A DNA stretch of 64,000 nucleotides from Nemophila menziesii (GCA_029959085.1 JARWIR010000031.1:310001-374000); one strand, 5' to 3'. Shown: positions 43,760 to 55,959, counted from the stretch's first letter. Notes: a model not told the origin generated them from the letters alone. Numbers and translations: made by a program.

Positions 43760-44388
43760 AGACCCCCAACTCAAACCTTTGTCGTCCCGATAAAGTAAAA
43801 TAAAAACAAAGGTCTTTTAGGTGAACGCAGAAGGTAGAATCTAGAAAATACACCCAAAACACAACTTAAAACAAACCTCATATATTATGATCTAGGAATT
43901 AATATACACATACACATATCATGCAAAATCAAACACAAAATAATATCAATCCAAAATTAATTTCACAATGCTCGAAGGTTACACTTGTTACTTATCTCAA
44001 GATGGTGGCTATAGGGTGTTCCTCGATCCTTACTTGCTTTGAACGCTCCACTTAGCATACTCCCTATTAGCTAAATTACAGGCTCACTATGTATCTAGGA
44101 ATCACGAGGTCTTTACGGTTTTAATATAGGCTTAGGGACGGTATGGTATGTATATTTGGTAAATTTGAAGTGAGCTTTTGGCTCTCTCCTCACTTACCAT
44201 CAACAAACTGTCCAAGAGCTTGAGTTTACACTCGAATATGTTCTTAATCAACCCATTTGACGCGCTAATTTAGCGTCCCCAAATTAACCCAATAAGCACT
44301 AAAGATGATCATATACGAATTTCCTCTTTGCCGGTCCAAATATTTATTCTTTTCATATGAAATTTCTCTTTTCTTTTGTATAGCCATG
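43760..44388 (-). other. Element 5 3' region, part A
   Basis: Polypurine tract (reverse of 'agacccccaactcaaac') at 43760-43776, then non-coding sequence with the conserved block at about 44165-44225. It continues at 54239 on the far side of element 4. Confidence 0.8.
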
Positions 44389-45923
44389 TGGTGTTGCCTA
44401 GGGTGTGATAAAAATAAGATTAAAATAATTCAAGAAACTACGCACTCTCACCCTAGACAAGCACAGTACTGCAAGTATTACAGGACGTATGCAAGTTTTA
44501 ATGATAAGTAGAGTTCGTTCTCAGGGACTTAAGTGTGTTAATCGCGTAGGAAAGAATAACGAGTAAAAGTAAATAATTAAAAGACAGTAAATTAAAGCAA
44601 ATAGATTTTCGAGATTAAGAATTAAAACTAGGAAAATAAAAGACAATAAAGTAAAAGATTAAGAAATATGAGATGAGAAGTATATAGCTTAGGTTTTGCT
44701 AGTATGCACTAATCCTTCTAATTCTATCTATAAGTCTAGTTAATAAGGGAGAATATTAGCTCTTGGTATACTTAGTCAGGATTCTAAATTCCCCTATCTT
44801 AGAACTTGAGAGCGACTAAGGGGGCTACGGCACAACCAAGACGAGGACTCAAATAGGGTTATCAAACGCCACTAAGGCCCTATCCAGCACACTACAATCA
44901 ATTGGTGATATGGTGGTTAAAACAAACCCTAATGACTATCTAGTTAGAAGCATGTTTTGTCAGAACTACTATCGACACTAGACATTATGTGGTGGTTCAA
45001 TAGTTAAACACCCTGTCAAGGAGACCATCTAACTACTATTAAAACAATCCTAAAGTGATCAATTCTAGGAAAGACAATAAATCAAAACACATAAACAAAT
45101 ATAAAGTAAGTAGCTAATATCATATTAAAACATATAATTCCCAAAGAAACTTAGATAGAAGAATTAGAATTCATAGATTATACATGATGCAAAACCCAAG
45201 CTATGGGAGGTTTAGTTCATACCTGATGGAAATAAACTAAGAGAAATTACAAAAGACATCAGCTTGCTCTCTACAATAAACTGGAAGAATAAAACCTTAA
45301 GAACTAATTACTATGAGGCAAGGATGATTTACAAGTGATATAAGGGTGTATTTATAGGTGTTTATAAGACCTAATTCGTTTTCTTGAGGAAGAGGTAAGT
45401 TATTGGACTTCTAGCCCAACTCAAATTCGTATGGAAATAAAGATAAACACTGCTGCACCATTTTGAGCATATCATCTTCGTTATTGGTCGGATTTTGCTC
45501 CATAATATAACAAAAGAATCGCAACAGAATTATCTTGACCCTAAAGAAGGAAATCTCCAAATTCGGCCTATTTCTTAGGTAAAAACCCACATCTTTGGAC
45601 GTGTATGCAGAATTCCAGATTTAGGCAACTTTTCCTTTTCCATCTTTTTAGCTTTTATTTCCTTATCTCCAATTACCATGCAAATCTCTTTCCATAAGTT
45701 GCTGTCTTTGACTTGGACTCTAATTAAGCTCCATAATTATCTTTAAATCTACACACTAAATAAACAATTAAACCCAATATGCTCTAAAAATAATAATTCT
45801 ACAAATCAAGACTCAAAATAGGCAAGTGCACTAAAACTCAAGAAAATCGACATTATTGACTTCTAAATCACTAAAAATGATATCTCATCCTAACATTAAT
45901 CTATCACAAATGAGGAGACATCA
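44389..45923 (-). repeat. Element 4 3' LTR
   Basis: 1535 bp, TGATGTCTCC (45923) to GGCAACACCA (44389) in the sense direction; TATA at about 45350. Only scattered differences from 52705-54238 by eye. Confidence 0.95.
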
Positions 45924-47514
45924 AGACCCCCAACTCAAAGTTGTATCGTCCCGATACAGTAAAGATAAAAACAAAGGGAAGTCTATAAATACACACTTAT
46001 AAAATTCTCAATACAATGGGAAAAAGCATAGCAGAATATATAGAATAAACCTAAAGCACATAACTCAGAAAATTTCATGCAATAATATTCATAAACTACA
46101 TACCTGTACACTTCTCATATCCACAGTCAACACGGCTTGAATTCAAGATTAGATTAGTTTCGCAATGTAAGAAGGATTGGGACTTTACTCAGTTCCCCAA
46201 GAGAGTTATAGATTGTTCATCAAACCTCACTAGTATCCAAGGATCCACTTAACTAATCTCTAATGGCTCAATCACTTCTCAATTACATAGCAAAGAATCA
46301 AAAGGTCTTTAAGGTTGTAATGTAGGCTTAGGGACGGTATGATAGTATATTTGGATAATTTGGAGTGAGCTTTTGGCTCTCTCCTCACTAGCCATCAACG
46401 AATCGCCCTAGAGCTTGAGTTACTCTCATAAAACGTTCTCACTCAACCCAATGAATTCCTTGATGCACAATTTAGCATCCCCAATAACCCAATTAAAGCT
46501 TTAAGATGTTCACTTAAAAATCCACTTTGCCGGTCCGAATATATATATTTTCTTTTCTTTTTAAATCAATTTTTTCCATAGCTATGACTCTCTTTTAATG
46601 TTGAGATATCACGCTATTTTCTCATATATATAGTTTTTCTTTTAATGCCCTTGTTGGCAATTTTAGCTCGAAGCATCTTTTTCATTCACTATTACCCCGA
46701 CAAAGGGTTATAATACAAATATGTGGAACATCATCAATATGAAGCACAAAGCACAATTAATAAGCTCAAAAATCCCAACCTCATAACAATTCCCATAATG
46801 GTGGACCCACCACCCCAAACTCAAGCTCTAAAACAACTGTCTATGCATCGCGATTCGAGTGCGGGTCATATGGAAAAGTCCTAAAATCTAAAGGATATGG
46901 CTTATAACGTGTTTCAATAAAAGGCTTGAGAAAGGCTAGAAGGGGCTGAGAAGAATATAGCATATAAAATCAAAATTACAAGGTGAGAAGGTATAAAAAG
47001 GCTTCAAAGGCTTCAAAATATGAAAGAACCGCCTTGATCACTTTCTACACTATGTAATTTCGAAAATTTCTTACCTTTAGCACTTTCATCAAATGGTTTG
47101 TCAACTAGCTTGGATCTCACGGCCTACACACTTCTCAGGGTTCCCTGAGATCGAACATACTTTCTATCGCATTGCTCACTAATCTTTTCTTTACTCTCAA
47201 CGTGTGTTTTCCTGCAAACACTCAAAGCATACAAATACATAGCTCATCAACATATCACTTACTATCATTAATCTACTGAGCTTATGCTTTCAAGTTATTA
47301 AACACACTCTACATCTAATTCCCATGTATCAAAAATTTTAATTTCTACCTAAAAACAGAAAAATGGAGATGAGAGACAACGAATCCCCACACCCCCAACT
47401 CAAAAATGAGCCGTGTCCCCACGACTCGAAAAAGACTCGAAAAACAAAAATTAAAATTAGCAGATAGACATATTTACAGAAATAGTAAGGAAGAAAGAGA
47501 ACATACTCTCGAGG
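45924..47514 (-). other. Element 4 polypurine tract and 3' region
   Basis: Polypurine tract at 45924-45940, conserved block at about 46365-46430, PPT-like words at about 46808 and 47390, and 'cgactcgaaaaagactcg' at about 47421. Non-coding. Confidence 0.8.
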
Positions 47515-48717
47515 CTATTGCCTCGCATCATTGATATCTAAGGTAGGAATTGCTGGACCTTTCGTTAATTGCTCAAGGAGTTTCATGATGTGCTCTTGAT
47601 TTGCATTGATTTGTGCCACATCATTGACTAAGGAAGTTTGAGCTGCTTCGAATTTCATTAAACGCTCCTCCATCTTCTCTTGCCAATTTTGCTCCTTTTC
47701 TTCTTTCGAGACTTGCGTAGAACCCGCTCTTCGAAAGATATCCTTGATCCAAGCATTATCAATATAACTCCCTTTAAATTCGAGTTTCTCTTCTTCACCC
47801 AATACTACATTCGCTTTTCGCACAAGACACGTGATCATAGTAGGAAATTTAACATTATAAACTGATTTAGGAGAGACCGAAAATCGTATCACCTCCTCAT
47901 AGATCAACTGTGCCACATCAACTTCTTCTCCTCTCAAAATACAGTCCAAAAGTAGAGCGTACTTCATAGTCACATCCAAAGTATGTGTGTTTCCAAAAAT
48001 ATTAGGAACAAGGAAATTGTGCCAAATTCTTGCATCTGCTTGAAGATATTTGTAAGGCCAAGGTGCCTTCAATTCTCCCTTATGTGATTGCACTTTCTCT
48101 TTGTCTAAAACATGCTCAAAAAGTAATTCCTCATCAAAGATTTTTCGTTTAGCAACCACTTCTTCAAATTTGCAAAAACCTTTCAATTTCTTAAACTTGA
48201 AGTGGTTTCTAATCTCCTCAACTGTGAAAGGAACTAACTTTCCTCTAATCGGAACACAATTACTATCTCGGCTAAAGAGGCCTAAATAGAATTCCAAAAC
48301 TAATTCATGACATAGTTCAGAACGTCTTACCATGAACGTAGACCAACCCAATTTCTCACCAAGCTCTAAAAATCTCTTGTATTCTCCATCTCCAACTTCT
48401 TCCTTGAATACTTTCTCATAAGCAAAAGGTAGCTCTTTTAATTGTTTCTTTGCAGAAGTCTTCAGGGCCCTTGAAGTATCCACTTTCTCTATAGGTATAT
48501 GATCTTGTTGAGGTTGAGTTTTCTCCTTTGCATAATAATAAAGCTTTTTACCATTACGATCAAACAAAGGTATCCCACTCTTCTCTACTTTCTCTTTACC
48601 CTTTGATTTAGAACTAGCACCTTTGTCAATTGATTTCTTCTTGTTTATATCCAATCCCTTGTTCCTCTTCACCTCCCTCTTGTTAGATAAAATTGTTGTT
48701 CTATTAGTCATCTTCAA
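47515..48717 (-). CDS. Element 4 long accessory ORF, intact 400 codons
   Basis: Uninterrupted from M-K-M-T-N-R-T (48717) to R-Q-stop. Residues 1-75 are basic and Lys/Ser-rich, a possible nuclear-targeting region. Residues about 110-300 hold a globular domain: L-V-L-E-F-Y-L-G-L-F-S-R-D, R-G-K-L-V-P-F-T-V-E-E-I, A-P-W-P-Y-K-Y-L, W-H-N-F-L-V-P, A-L-L-L-D-C-I-L-R-G-E-E-V-D-V, F-P-T-M-I-T-C-L-V-R-K-A. This resembles the Pfam 'putative plant transposon protein' family, found in plant retroelements and without known activity. Residues about 330-385 form a coiled coil. It has no membrane segment, so it is not an envelope protein. It sits behind an array, a TATA-like box and a leader, and is the only intact long ORF among the retroelements here. 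Confidence 0.88.
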   Translation of the reverse strand: MKMTNRTTILSNKREVKRNKGLDINKKKSIDKGASSKSKGKEKVEKSGIPLFDRNGKKLYYYAKEKTQPQQDHIPIEKVDTSRALKTSAKKQLKELPFAYEKVFKEEVGDGEYKRFLELGEKLGWSTFMVRRSELCHELVLEFYLGLFSRDSNCVPIRGKLVPFTVEEIRNHFKFKKLKGFCKFEEVVAKRKIFDEELLFEHVLDKEKVQSHKGELKAPWPYKYLQADARIWHNFLVPNIFGNTHTLDVTMKYALLLDCILRGEEVDVAQLIYEEVIRFSVSPKSVYNVKFPTMITCLVRKANVVLGEEEKLEFKGSYIDNAWIKDIFRRAGSTQVSKEEKEQNWQEKMEERLMKFEAAQTSLVNDVAQINANQEHIMKLLEQLTKGPAIPTLDINDARQ

Positions 48718-49116
48718 TTAACCCCCAACTCAAAGCTTTAGCAACCCTTGAAAATTGAACTTGTGAATTAATGGATGAACAAGCTTGATTTGGCCTAGGA
48801 TAGGTGAATTGGTGATGAATCTCTATGTGGGTGAGGTGGATTTGTAATGGGTTGGCTTGGATTTAAGAAATTGTAGGATGAATTTTGAAAATTTGAGCTC
48901 TTGATTCTTCAATTTGAATGGATTTGGTGATGATTGGGTGTTTGATTCTCTCTTGTAATGATGTGGAGAGAAGGTTTGATGTGTTTTTCTTGATCATTGG
49001 GTAGTGTTTTGGTGATTGGTGAAGGTTTTGATGAGCTTCAATGGAGTTAGGAGAGTTTTGGAGAGAAGAAAGAAGCTTAAGGTTTAATAAATTCGGAATA
49101 ATAAGCTTTAGATCTT
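48718..49116 (-). other. Element 4 leader
   Basis: About 400 nt, CA/CT-rich in the sense direction, closely matching the element 2 leader ('catcaaaacactacccaatgatc'-like words). Ends 'gagttgggggttaattgaag' before the start codon. Confidence 0.5.
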
Positions 49117-49123
49117 CATATAG
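49117..49123 (-). promoter_or_regulatory. Putative internal TATA box, element 4 (weak)
   Basis: Sense CTATATG at the place where element 2 has TTATAAAAG, with 'ttattattccgaatttatt' shared just after. Weaker match than in the other elements. Confidence 0.35.
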
Positions 49124-49150
49124 CCTTGAAACCCTTTCTTTTCTCTCTCT

Positions 49151-49508
49151 GGCGCCTCGTGCGGACTACCCCTGCGGACCATGGGGTGTACCGCGGGGTA
49201 CACCGTGATATCTGATGGTTGAAAATTTTTGCTCACTGGTTAACACCCGTGGTAGGACCCCGTGGCACGTGTTTTTGCTCTGCAGACCAGGGTGCTGTGT
49301 ACCGCGGGGTGCTTCGCGCCTCCTACGTCAAAATACACGTGGACCTACCCCGTGGCACGCGTTTGTGCCTCGCGGACCATGGGGTAGTCCGCGGTCAATT
49401 TTTTTTCGGTTTCTGGATCAAGCCCGCGGTGCAACCTGTGGCACGTGTTTTGACCTCACGGACCAGGGCACGGACTAGGGGGTAGTCCGTGGGGGTAGTC
49501 CGCAGGGG
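49151..49508 (-). repeat. GC-rich palindromic array, element 4
   Basis: About three units of roughly 100-110 bp. On the plus strand 'ccccgtggcacgtgttttt', 'ccccgtggcacgcgtttg' and 'cctgtggcacgtgtttt' recur at 49258, 49349 and 49435. Between them are 'gcggaccatggggt', 'gtaccgcggggt' and 'gggtagtccgcgg'. The spelling is closest to element 1 ('ggactacccc', 'ggtccgca'). Confidence 0.85.
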
Positions 49509-49737
49509 TCATTACTTTGCTCCAAAAAAATTTCCTCGCGTTCCCTAACTCGATTTCTCCAATTCCTACACACCAAAAACATTAATACCTTTCTCAAATA
49601 TGCATTATCAACTAAAAAAAACTAAAATAAACTTAAACTAAAAACATAAAAGACATGAAAACATAAAAAAAACTACGGGTTGTCTCCCGTACAGCACTTT
49701 TTTTTAACGTCTTTCAAAGTTAGACGTGTTACCTCTA

Positions 49738-51253
49738 TCAAAATTTGCGAATATAGCCTCCCCAACAACGAGTAAGGCTATGAACGTCAACTAATCTGCA
49801 CTTGACCCCAGTTTTGGGGCGAATCTCTATCACCTTGGCTGAAACAACCTTAGTGACAATGAATGGTCCCATCCACGAGTCTTTAAAACTTCGTGGCCTA
49901 TTCTCGCGTTTGTGAGCTTTCCATAGAACTTCATGGCCAGCCCCAAACTCAATGTCTGGCTCAGTTATTACAAGTTTTAAGTGGATCTCCTCAGGAGGAA
50001 CTTGTGGTGTGAAAGGCTGTGGATGATAGGAACGGTGGGATCTAACTTCCTCGGTTTCTTACCCAAGACATAGAAGGTCTCGGATACATTCTTTGCATGA
50101 AGGGTGATGGTCCCTTCTTGGAAGTTGATCACACTTTGACTTGTGGCCAAAGGCCGTCCAAGTATGATTGGAACCTGCTTATCTGCATCAAACTCAAGAA
50201 TAACAAAGTCAGTAGGGATGGCGATATTACCTGCACGGACTAAGACGTCCTCCACTGTTCCCCATGTCCTTTTAACTGAGTTGTCAGCAAACTGCAACTT
50301 CACTGGAGTTTTCTCTGATTTCTGAAGTCCAAGTCTCTCAAACACGGACTTAGGCATAATATTCACACCAGAACCCACATCGTACATAGCTTTCACCTTG
50401 AACATACCATGTAATTGAATAGGAAGGTTGAAACTTCCCGGATCTTTAAGCTTTGTTGGTAGCTCTCTTTCACTTCTTCTTGAAACCCTCAGGTTCTCTC
50501 TCGGGATCTCTACACTCGCCTCTTTCTCATGAATAACTTGCGTAAACACTTGTTGCGGTGTAAGTCCTCTCTTCGCAATCTCAAGCATTTGGGCGTTGAT
50601 ATTTTCAGGTTGGTACGCCTCTACGAATGTCTTGAGTACAGTGTCATCTTTAGGATTTGTATCAGGAATAGTTGATGACACTGGTTGAACAATAGGTGGT
50701 GATTCCACCTTCTCTTCTTCTTTTTATTCATGCACAGCAGGTGCAACTTGATCTTCTTTCTCCTTTGAGGCTTCTTCCTCTTTCTCTTTGGCCAACTCAA
50801 CTGCATAATCTACTACCGATCGAATCTCCTCTTGCATCTTCCTCAGTAGCTCTATAAATTCAGCTTTCTCTTGATCGTCCTCCACATAAACTTCAGAACA
50901 GTCAGATTCCACATGGCTAGACTTGGTTGGTTCTTCTTCAGTACTTGGAACTTCCACGGCACTAATGGGAGCATGTGGTGCTTCCTCTTTTGCTTCTTCA
51001 ATTTCAAGGCATATAGCCTTGCAAGCTTCGAACCCAATATTGTTTTCACCTCCTTCGATTGCCTTTACTTCATGTTGTTCTACAAAACTTGTTAAAACTT
51101 TGTTCATCTGTTCTACTTGAGTCCTTATTATCTGAAGTACGGCATCGTGTCCTCTGATCTTCTCTTCCTGAGCGTTCATATTCGCGGTCAAACGTTCTAG
51201 AGCTTGTTGATCCACAGATCCTTCTTGAGGGTACTGAGGTAAGGCTTTTTGAT
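49738..51253 (-). pseudogene. Element 4 gag tail, protease and integrase C-terminal remnant
   Basis: Glu-rich linker, then protease with A-M-Y-D-V-G-S-G-V-N-I-M-P, V-I-L-E-F-D and I-I-L-G-R-P. After S-L-S-H-H-K the frame shifts by a one-base loss near 50010. The other frame continues F-G-A-G-H-E-V, W-M-G-P-F-I-V-T-K-V and the end at 49738. A TAA (50724-50726) splits the linker. The join of protease tail to integrase tail matches element 2 exactly, so it predates both insertions. Confidence 0.88.
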
Positions 51254-52543
51254 CTAATAAATCGGTATATGCATCTTGAGCAGGTTGTTGTGGGGGAGCA
51301 GGTCTATTCTAATTTTGGTACTGACCTCTCTGTTGGAAAGAGTTGTTCTGGGGACGCTGTTGATAATGACCAGGATTAGCGGCCCCTTGTGGATTTGAAT
51401 ACTGCATACCCGGATGGTTTCGGTTACCCCATTGATAAAGTAAACAGATTGCGGATTTGATTCGCACTCTTCCCATGTATGATCGTTAACACCACATTGT
51501 TGACAACCTTGTGCTTCTTGTACTACTTTTGTAGCGGCTAAATTCTTCTCCATCGTTAACTTCAGCTCTTTGATTTGATTTTCTAAAGCGGATATTTGAG
51601 CTGAGTTTGCAGTTTCTGCATCTAAACGAAGCGTTCCTTGGGTCTTTGCTACAGGAGCTCGCGTTGAAGGCCAACTTCTTTCTTGTTCCATAATATTTTC
51701 TAACACCTCGGAGGCTTCATTGTGATTCATGGACACAAAATTACCTTTTCCTATGTTATCCACCTTCTCTCTACCTTTATCATTAAGACCTTCATAGAAT
51801 ATAGCAAGTTGTAGAGCAGGTGTATAACCATGGAGCGGACATCTAACTAATTTTTGTTGAAACCTTGTCCATGCTTCTCCCACTGTTTCTGCATCTTCTT
51901 GGGAAAATCTTGCAAGCTCGGCTTGATCTTTGAGTCTCATGCTCTTCGGATAAAATCTGTTAAAGAATGCGGCTTGAAGTTCTCTCCAAGAGTGAATGGT
52001 TCCATGTGGTTGTCTCTCTATCCAATCGCTAGCTCTTCCGGTCAAGAAAAACGAAAACATATGACAATACAGTTGCTCGCGTGTAATGCCAGGAGTAATG
52101 TAGGCATCACAAATCTGCATAAACTTCTGAATCGATTTTACCGGATCTTGAATTGCTGTACCAGTATAGAGTCCGAAACTTTGGAATTGACTGAGCATAC
52201 CCGGATCGGGTCTAAATTTGATATTAGGAATCTCAGGAGGGCGGTAACTGATGGGTTGAACATGGAATGGTACATTAAGGCCAGGTAGATCTTGTTCAAC
52301 TCGGTTTTGTTGATTATTAAGATTATTCTGCACATTACCTCCTCCTACTGGTATTTGTACACCAGGTGGTGGATCTTGTTGTTGTCCACCTGGTTGATTA
52401 TACTGCGCTCCACCAAGGGGTGGTCCAAGTGGTGGATCTTGGGCTGCCATTACTCTTCTCAAGGCTCTTTCCTCACGAACTTGTTTGTTGTAAGGTCTGA
52501 AGCTCCTCTCAGGCTCCGACAAAGGAGGCCAAGAATTAAACAC
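51254..52543 (-). pseudogene. gag: Element 4 gag
   Basis: Start ATG 52543. Pro/Gly/Gln-rich N-terminal segment, capsid core (F-R-P-D-P-G-M, D-P-V-K-S-I-Q-K-F-M, F-F-L-T-G-R-A-S-D-W, F-F-N-R-F-Y-P) and an intact zinc knuckle CQQCGVNDHTWEEC. A 19-bp deletion relative to element 2 at about 51436 shifts the frame just after it, and a TAG lies at 51309-51311 in the continuing frame. Confidence 0.9.
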
Positions 52544-52681
52544 TGTGAAACCTGAAAAAGACTAAAGCAAACCACAGGCGTAAATCTGGAAAAATAAAAA
52601 CTAAACTAAAAATTAAAAAGTAAAAACTAATTAAAAACTAAAACTCGAAATAGATAACCCACACGCTAACGAGACACAAGT

Positions 52682-52698
52682 CCCCGGCAGCGGCGCCA
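52682..52698 (-). other. Element 4 primer binding site
   Basis: Sense TGGCGCCGCTGCCGGGG, identical to element 2, tRNA-Asp type. Confidence 0.85.
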
Positions 52699-52704
52699 AA
52701 AACT

Positions 52705-54238
52705 TGGTGTTGCCTAGGGTGTGATAAAAATAAGATTAAAATAAGTCAAGAAACTACGCACTCTCACCCTAGACAAGCACAGTACTGCAAGTATTACAGG
52801 ACGTATGCAAGTTTTAATGATAAGTAGAGTTCGTTCTCAGGGACTTAAGTGTGTTAATCGCGTGGGAAAGAATAACGCGTAAAAGTAAATAATTAAAAGA
52901 CAGTAAATTAAAGCAAATAGATTTTCGAGATTAAGAATTAAAACTAGGAAAATAAAAGACAATAAAGTAAAAGATTAAGAAATATGAGATGAGAAGTATA
53001 TAGCTTAGGTTTTGCTAGTATGCACTAATCCTTCTAATTCTATCTATAAGTCTAGTTAATAAGGGAGAATATTAGCTCTTGGTATACTTAGTCAGGATTC
53101 TAAATTCCCCTATCTTAGACCTTGAGAGCGACTAAGGGGGCTACGGCACAACCAAGACGAGGACTCAATAGGGTTATCAAACGCCACTAAGGCCCTATCC
53201 AACACACTACAATCAATTGGTGATATGGTGGTTAAAACAAACCCTAATGACTATCTAGTTAGAAGCATGTTTTGTCAGAACTACTATCGACACTAGGCAT
53301 TATGTGGTGGTTCAATAGTTAAACACCCTGTCAAGGAGACCATCTAACTACTATTAAAACAATCCTAAAGTGATCAGTTCTAGGAAAGACAATAAATCAA
53401 AACACATAAACAAATATAAAGTAAGTAGCTAATATCAGATTAAAACATATAATTCCCAAAGAAACTTAGATAGAAAAATTAGAATTCATAGATTATACAT
53501 GATGCAAAACCCAAGCTATGGGAGGTTTAGTTCATACCTGATGGAAATAAACTAAGAGAAATTACAAAAGACATCATCTTGCCCTCTACAATAAACTGGA
53601 AGAATAAAACCTTAAGAACTAATTACTATGAGGCAAGGATGATTTATAAGTGATATAAGGGTGTATTTATAGGTGTTTAGAAGACTTAATTCGTTTTCTT
53701 GAGGAAGAGGTAAGTTATTGGACTTCTAGCCGAACTCAAATTCGTATGGAAATAAAGATAAACACTGCTGCACCGTTTTGAGCATATCTTCTTCGTTATT
53801 GGTCGGATTTTGCTCCATAATATACCAAAAGAATCGCAACAGAATTATCTTGACCCTAAAGAAGGAAATCTCCAAATTCTGCCTATTTCTTAGGTAAAAA
53901 CCCACATCTTTGGACGTGTATGCAGAATTCCGGATTTAGACAGCTTTTCCTTTTCCATCTTTTTAGCTTTTATTTCCTTATCTCCAATTACCATGCAAAT
54001 CTCTTTCCATAAGTTGCTGTCTTTGACTTGGAATCTACTTAAGCTCCATAATTATCTTTAAAGCTACACACTAAATAAACAATTAAACCCAATATGCTCT
54101 AAAAATAATAATTCTACAAATCAAGACTCAAAATAGGAAAGTGCACTAAAACTCAAGAAAATCGACATTATTGACTTCTAAATCACTAAAAATGATGTCT
54201 CATCCTAACATTAATCTATCACAAATGAGGAGACATTA
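52705..54238 (-). repeat. Element 4 5' LTR
   Basis: 1534 bp; TATA (reverse of 'tatttata') at about 53664. The outermost base pair is TA rather than TG. Confidence 0.94.
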
Positions 54239-55125
54239 CCATGACTCTCTTTTTGATGTTGAGATATCATGCTATTTTTCTCATAATTTTTTTCTTTTCA
54301 TAACTGTTCATATATATCTTTTTTTTCTTTTACTCTTACCCTGGCAAAGGGTTACAATATAATCATTGTGAATCATCATAAAAATTGAGCAGAGCATAAT
54401 TGATAAGCTCAAAAATCCCAACCCAGTGTAAATTCCCATAATAGTGGACCCGCCACCCCAAACTCAAGCTCAAGACCATGAAGGCTCAACATCGTGATTC
54501 AAGTGCATGACATATGGAAATGCCTAATAAACTAAAGGGATATTGGATTATAATGTGGCGACAAAAGAAAGGCTTAAAGGCTAAAAATTTGGCTAAGTCG
54601 ATATAATTAATTCAGGGATAAAAGGCCAAAAAGGATTCAAAGGGCTAACAAAGAACTGCCTCTATCATTTTCCTATTTACACAGCTTGACTCTAGTTCAT
54701 ACCTAAGTGGACTCTCTACTCATTCAGATCTCACGTTCTACAGTCCACTCATTATCCTTAAACACAAGTTTACTTCTTTTGCATTGTTCATTAATTCTTA
54801 CTATCAATTACTTCATGTTTGCATGCAATCTAAGTGCGTTTTACACTAACTCCTAAAGTCAACTATTTTCTATCATAAATTCATAAAAAGCATGCTTGAT
54901 GGGGACATTTAAAACACTCTATAGTCAAACGCAATCCTTAAACTATTTTTTATTTGATTTTTAATTTTTTTCAAAAAGCAGTAAAAACACATAAAATTGG
55001 GATGAGGCAACGAACCCCACCCCAAACTCAAAAGTGAGTCGTGTCCCCACGACTCGAAAAAGACTCAATGAAGCAATCAAATTTAAAAATTAACCTAAAC
55101 TAAACTACCTAATTCCAACAAGTAA
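54239..55125 (-). other. Element 5 3' region, part B
   Basis: Continues from 44388 after removal of element 4 and its duplication. Contains 'ccaccccaaactcaagctc' (about 54452) and 'cgactcgaaaaagactc' (about 55047), as in element 6 at about 59618 and 60199. No gene. Confidence 0.75.
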
Positions 55126-55592
55126 TTAAGAAGCAGAATTAGAACTGGGTACCTGGCCATAAAGATCCATCATGTCATCCTCCGAAAAAGAAGAAGAATA
55201 GTTCTCAACATCCAAGGTCTCGGTTACTTCACCCAATACCTGATCAATTTGTGCAATTTCCTCCCAGAGTGCGGCATTTTCTTTTCTTTGATGATTGAAT
55301 TCATGTTGTAATTTAATTGCCCATACTGGTGGAATGCAATAATTATTTTGATATGAAGAAGAAGAAGAACCTTGATCTTGAATTTGTGTCTTTTCTTTAA
55401 GCCTTGATGGTACCGTCATCCAGGCTGTCAATTTCGTACGTAGTGGTTGTGCTGGTGCCTCCATCTTTGGTTTCTTTTCAATAGGCTCATCAAGATCGAT
55501 GGCCTTTTCAACTGTGGCTTCAGGCAAATTTTGTTCTTCCCTAGGATTGAACACTTCCTCTTATAATTCATAGCATCTGTTCTGTTTGTCAT
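55126..55592 (-). pseudogene. Element 5 short accessory ORF, one frameshift
   Basis: Homologous to the ORFs at 11024 and 60263. It starts M-T-N-R-T-D-A-M at 55592, but a one-base loss near 55526 (after the G-K-N-K motif) shifts the frame. From there the frame is open: T-V-E-K-A-I-D-L-D-E, a basic P-S-R-L-K-E-K-T-Q-I-Q-D-Q-G-S-S-S-S-S part, a coiled coil around H-E-F-N-H-Q-R-K-E-N, and the acidic tail S-E-D-D-M-M-D-L-Y-G-Q. Function unknown. Confidence 0.78.
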
Positions 55593-55855
55593 GTTTTATT
55601 GACCCACAACTCAAGTTACACCAAGGATTGATTAAAGTTAAGAAAAATTGGTGTGGCTTGAGTTTCTTGCTTGGATTTGATGATCGAAGAAGGTTACTTG
55701 ATGATTCTTGGAAGAATTCTTGATAGCTTGATGATCTTGGTTGTGTTTATGGTGTAGTATGATGATTTTGATGAAGAATATGTGTTTATGGAAGAAGGGG
55801 GAGAGGATTATTGATGTTGTTGTGTTTGTTGTGGAGGTTTAATCAAGCTCCAAGG

Positions 55856-55865
55856 TTTTTTATAA
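55856..55865 (-). promoter_or_regulatory. Putative internal TATA box, element 5
   Basis: Sense TTATAAAAAA followed by CC, about 265 bp before the accessory start, with a CA-rich leader between ('ccacaacaaacacaacaac'). Confidence 0.48.
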
Positions 55866-55959
55866 GGTTAGGGGCTGGAAAATTCGTGTTGTAGAGGCTA
55901 GGGTTTTTTCTTGATAAGGTAAGAAGTGGAATTGGAATTAAACTCTTCAAAACCGCCAT

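Larger units (their letters stand above)
44389..54238 (-). mobile_element. Element 4: RT-less Athila-family element
   Basis: Perfect TSD CCATG at 44384-44388 and 54239-54243; LTRs 44389-45923 and 52705-54238. It has the same architecture as element 2: gag, protease, integrase tail, array, long accessory ORF, no RT or integrase core. The outer base of the 5' LTR is changed (TA instead of TG). It inserted into element 5, so it is younger. Confidence 0.95.

Noticed and set aside
49215..49485. Plus-strand ORFs in the element 4 array
   Set aside because: Antisense to the element and caused by the GC-rich tandem units.
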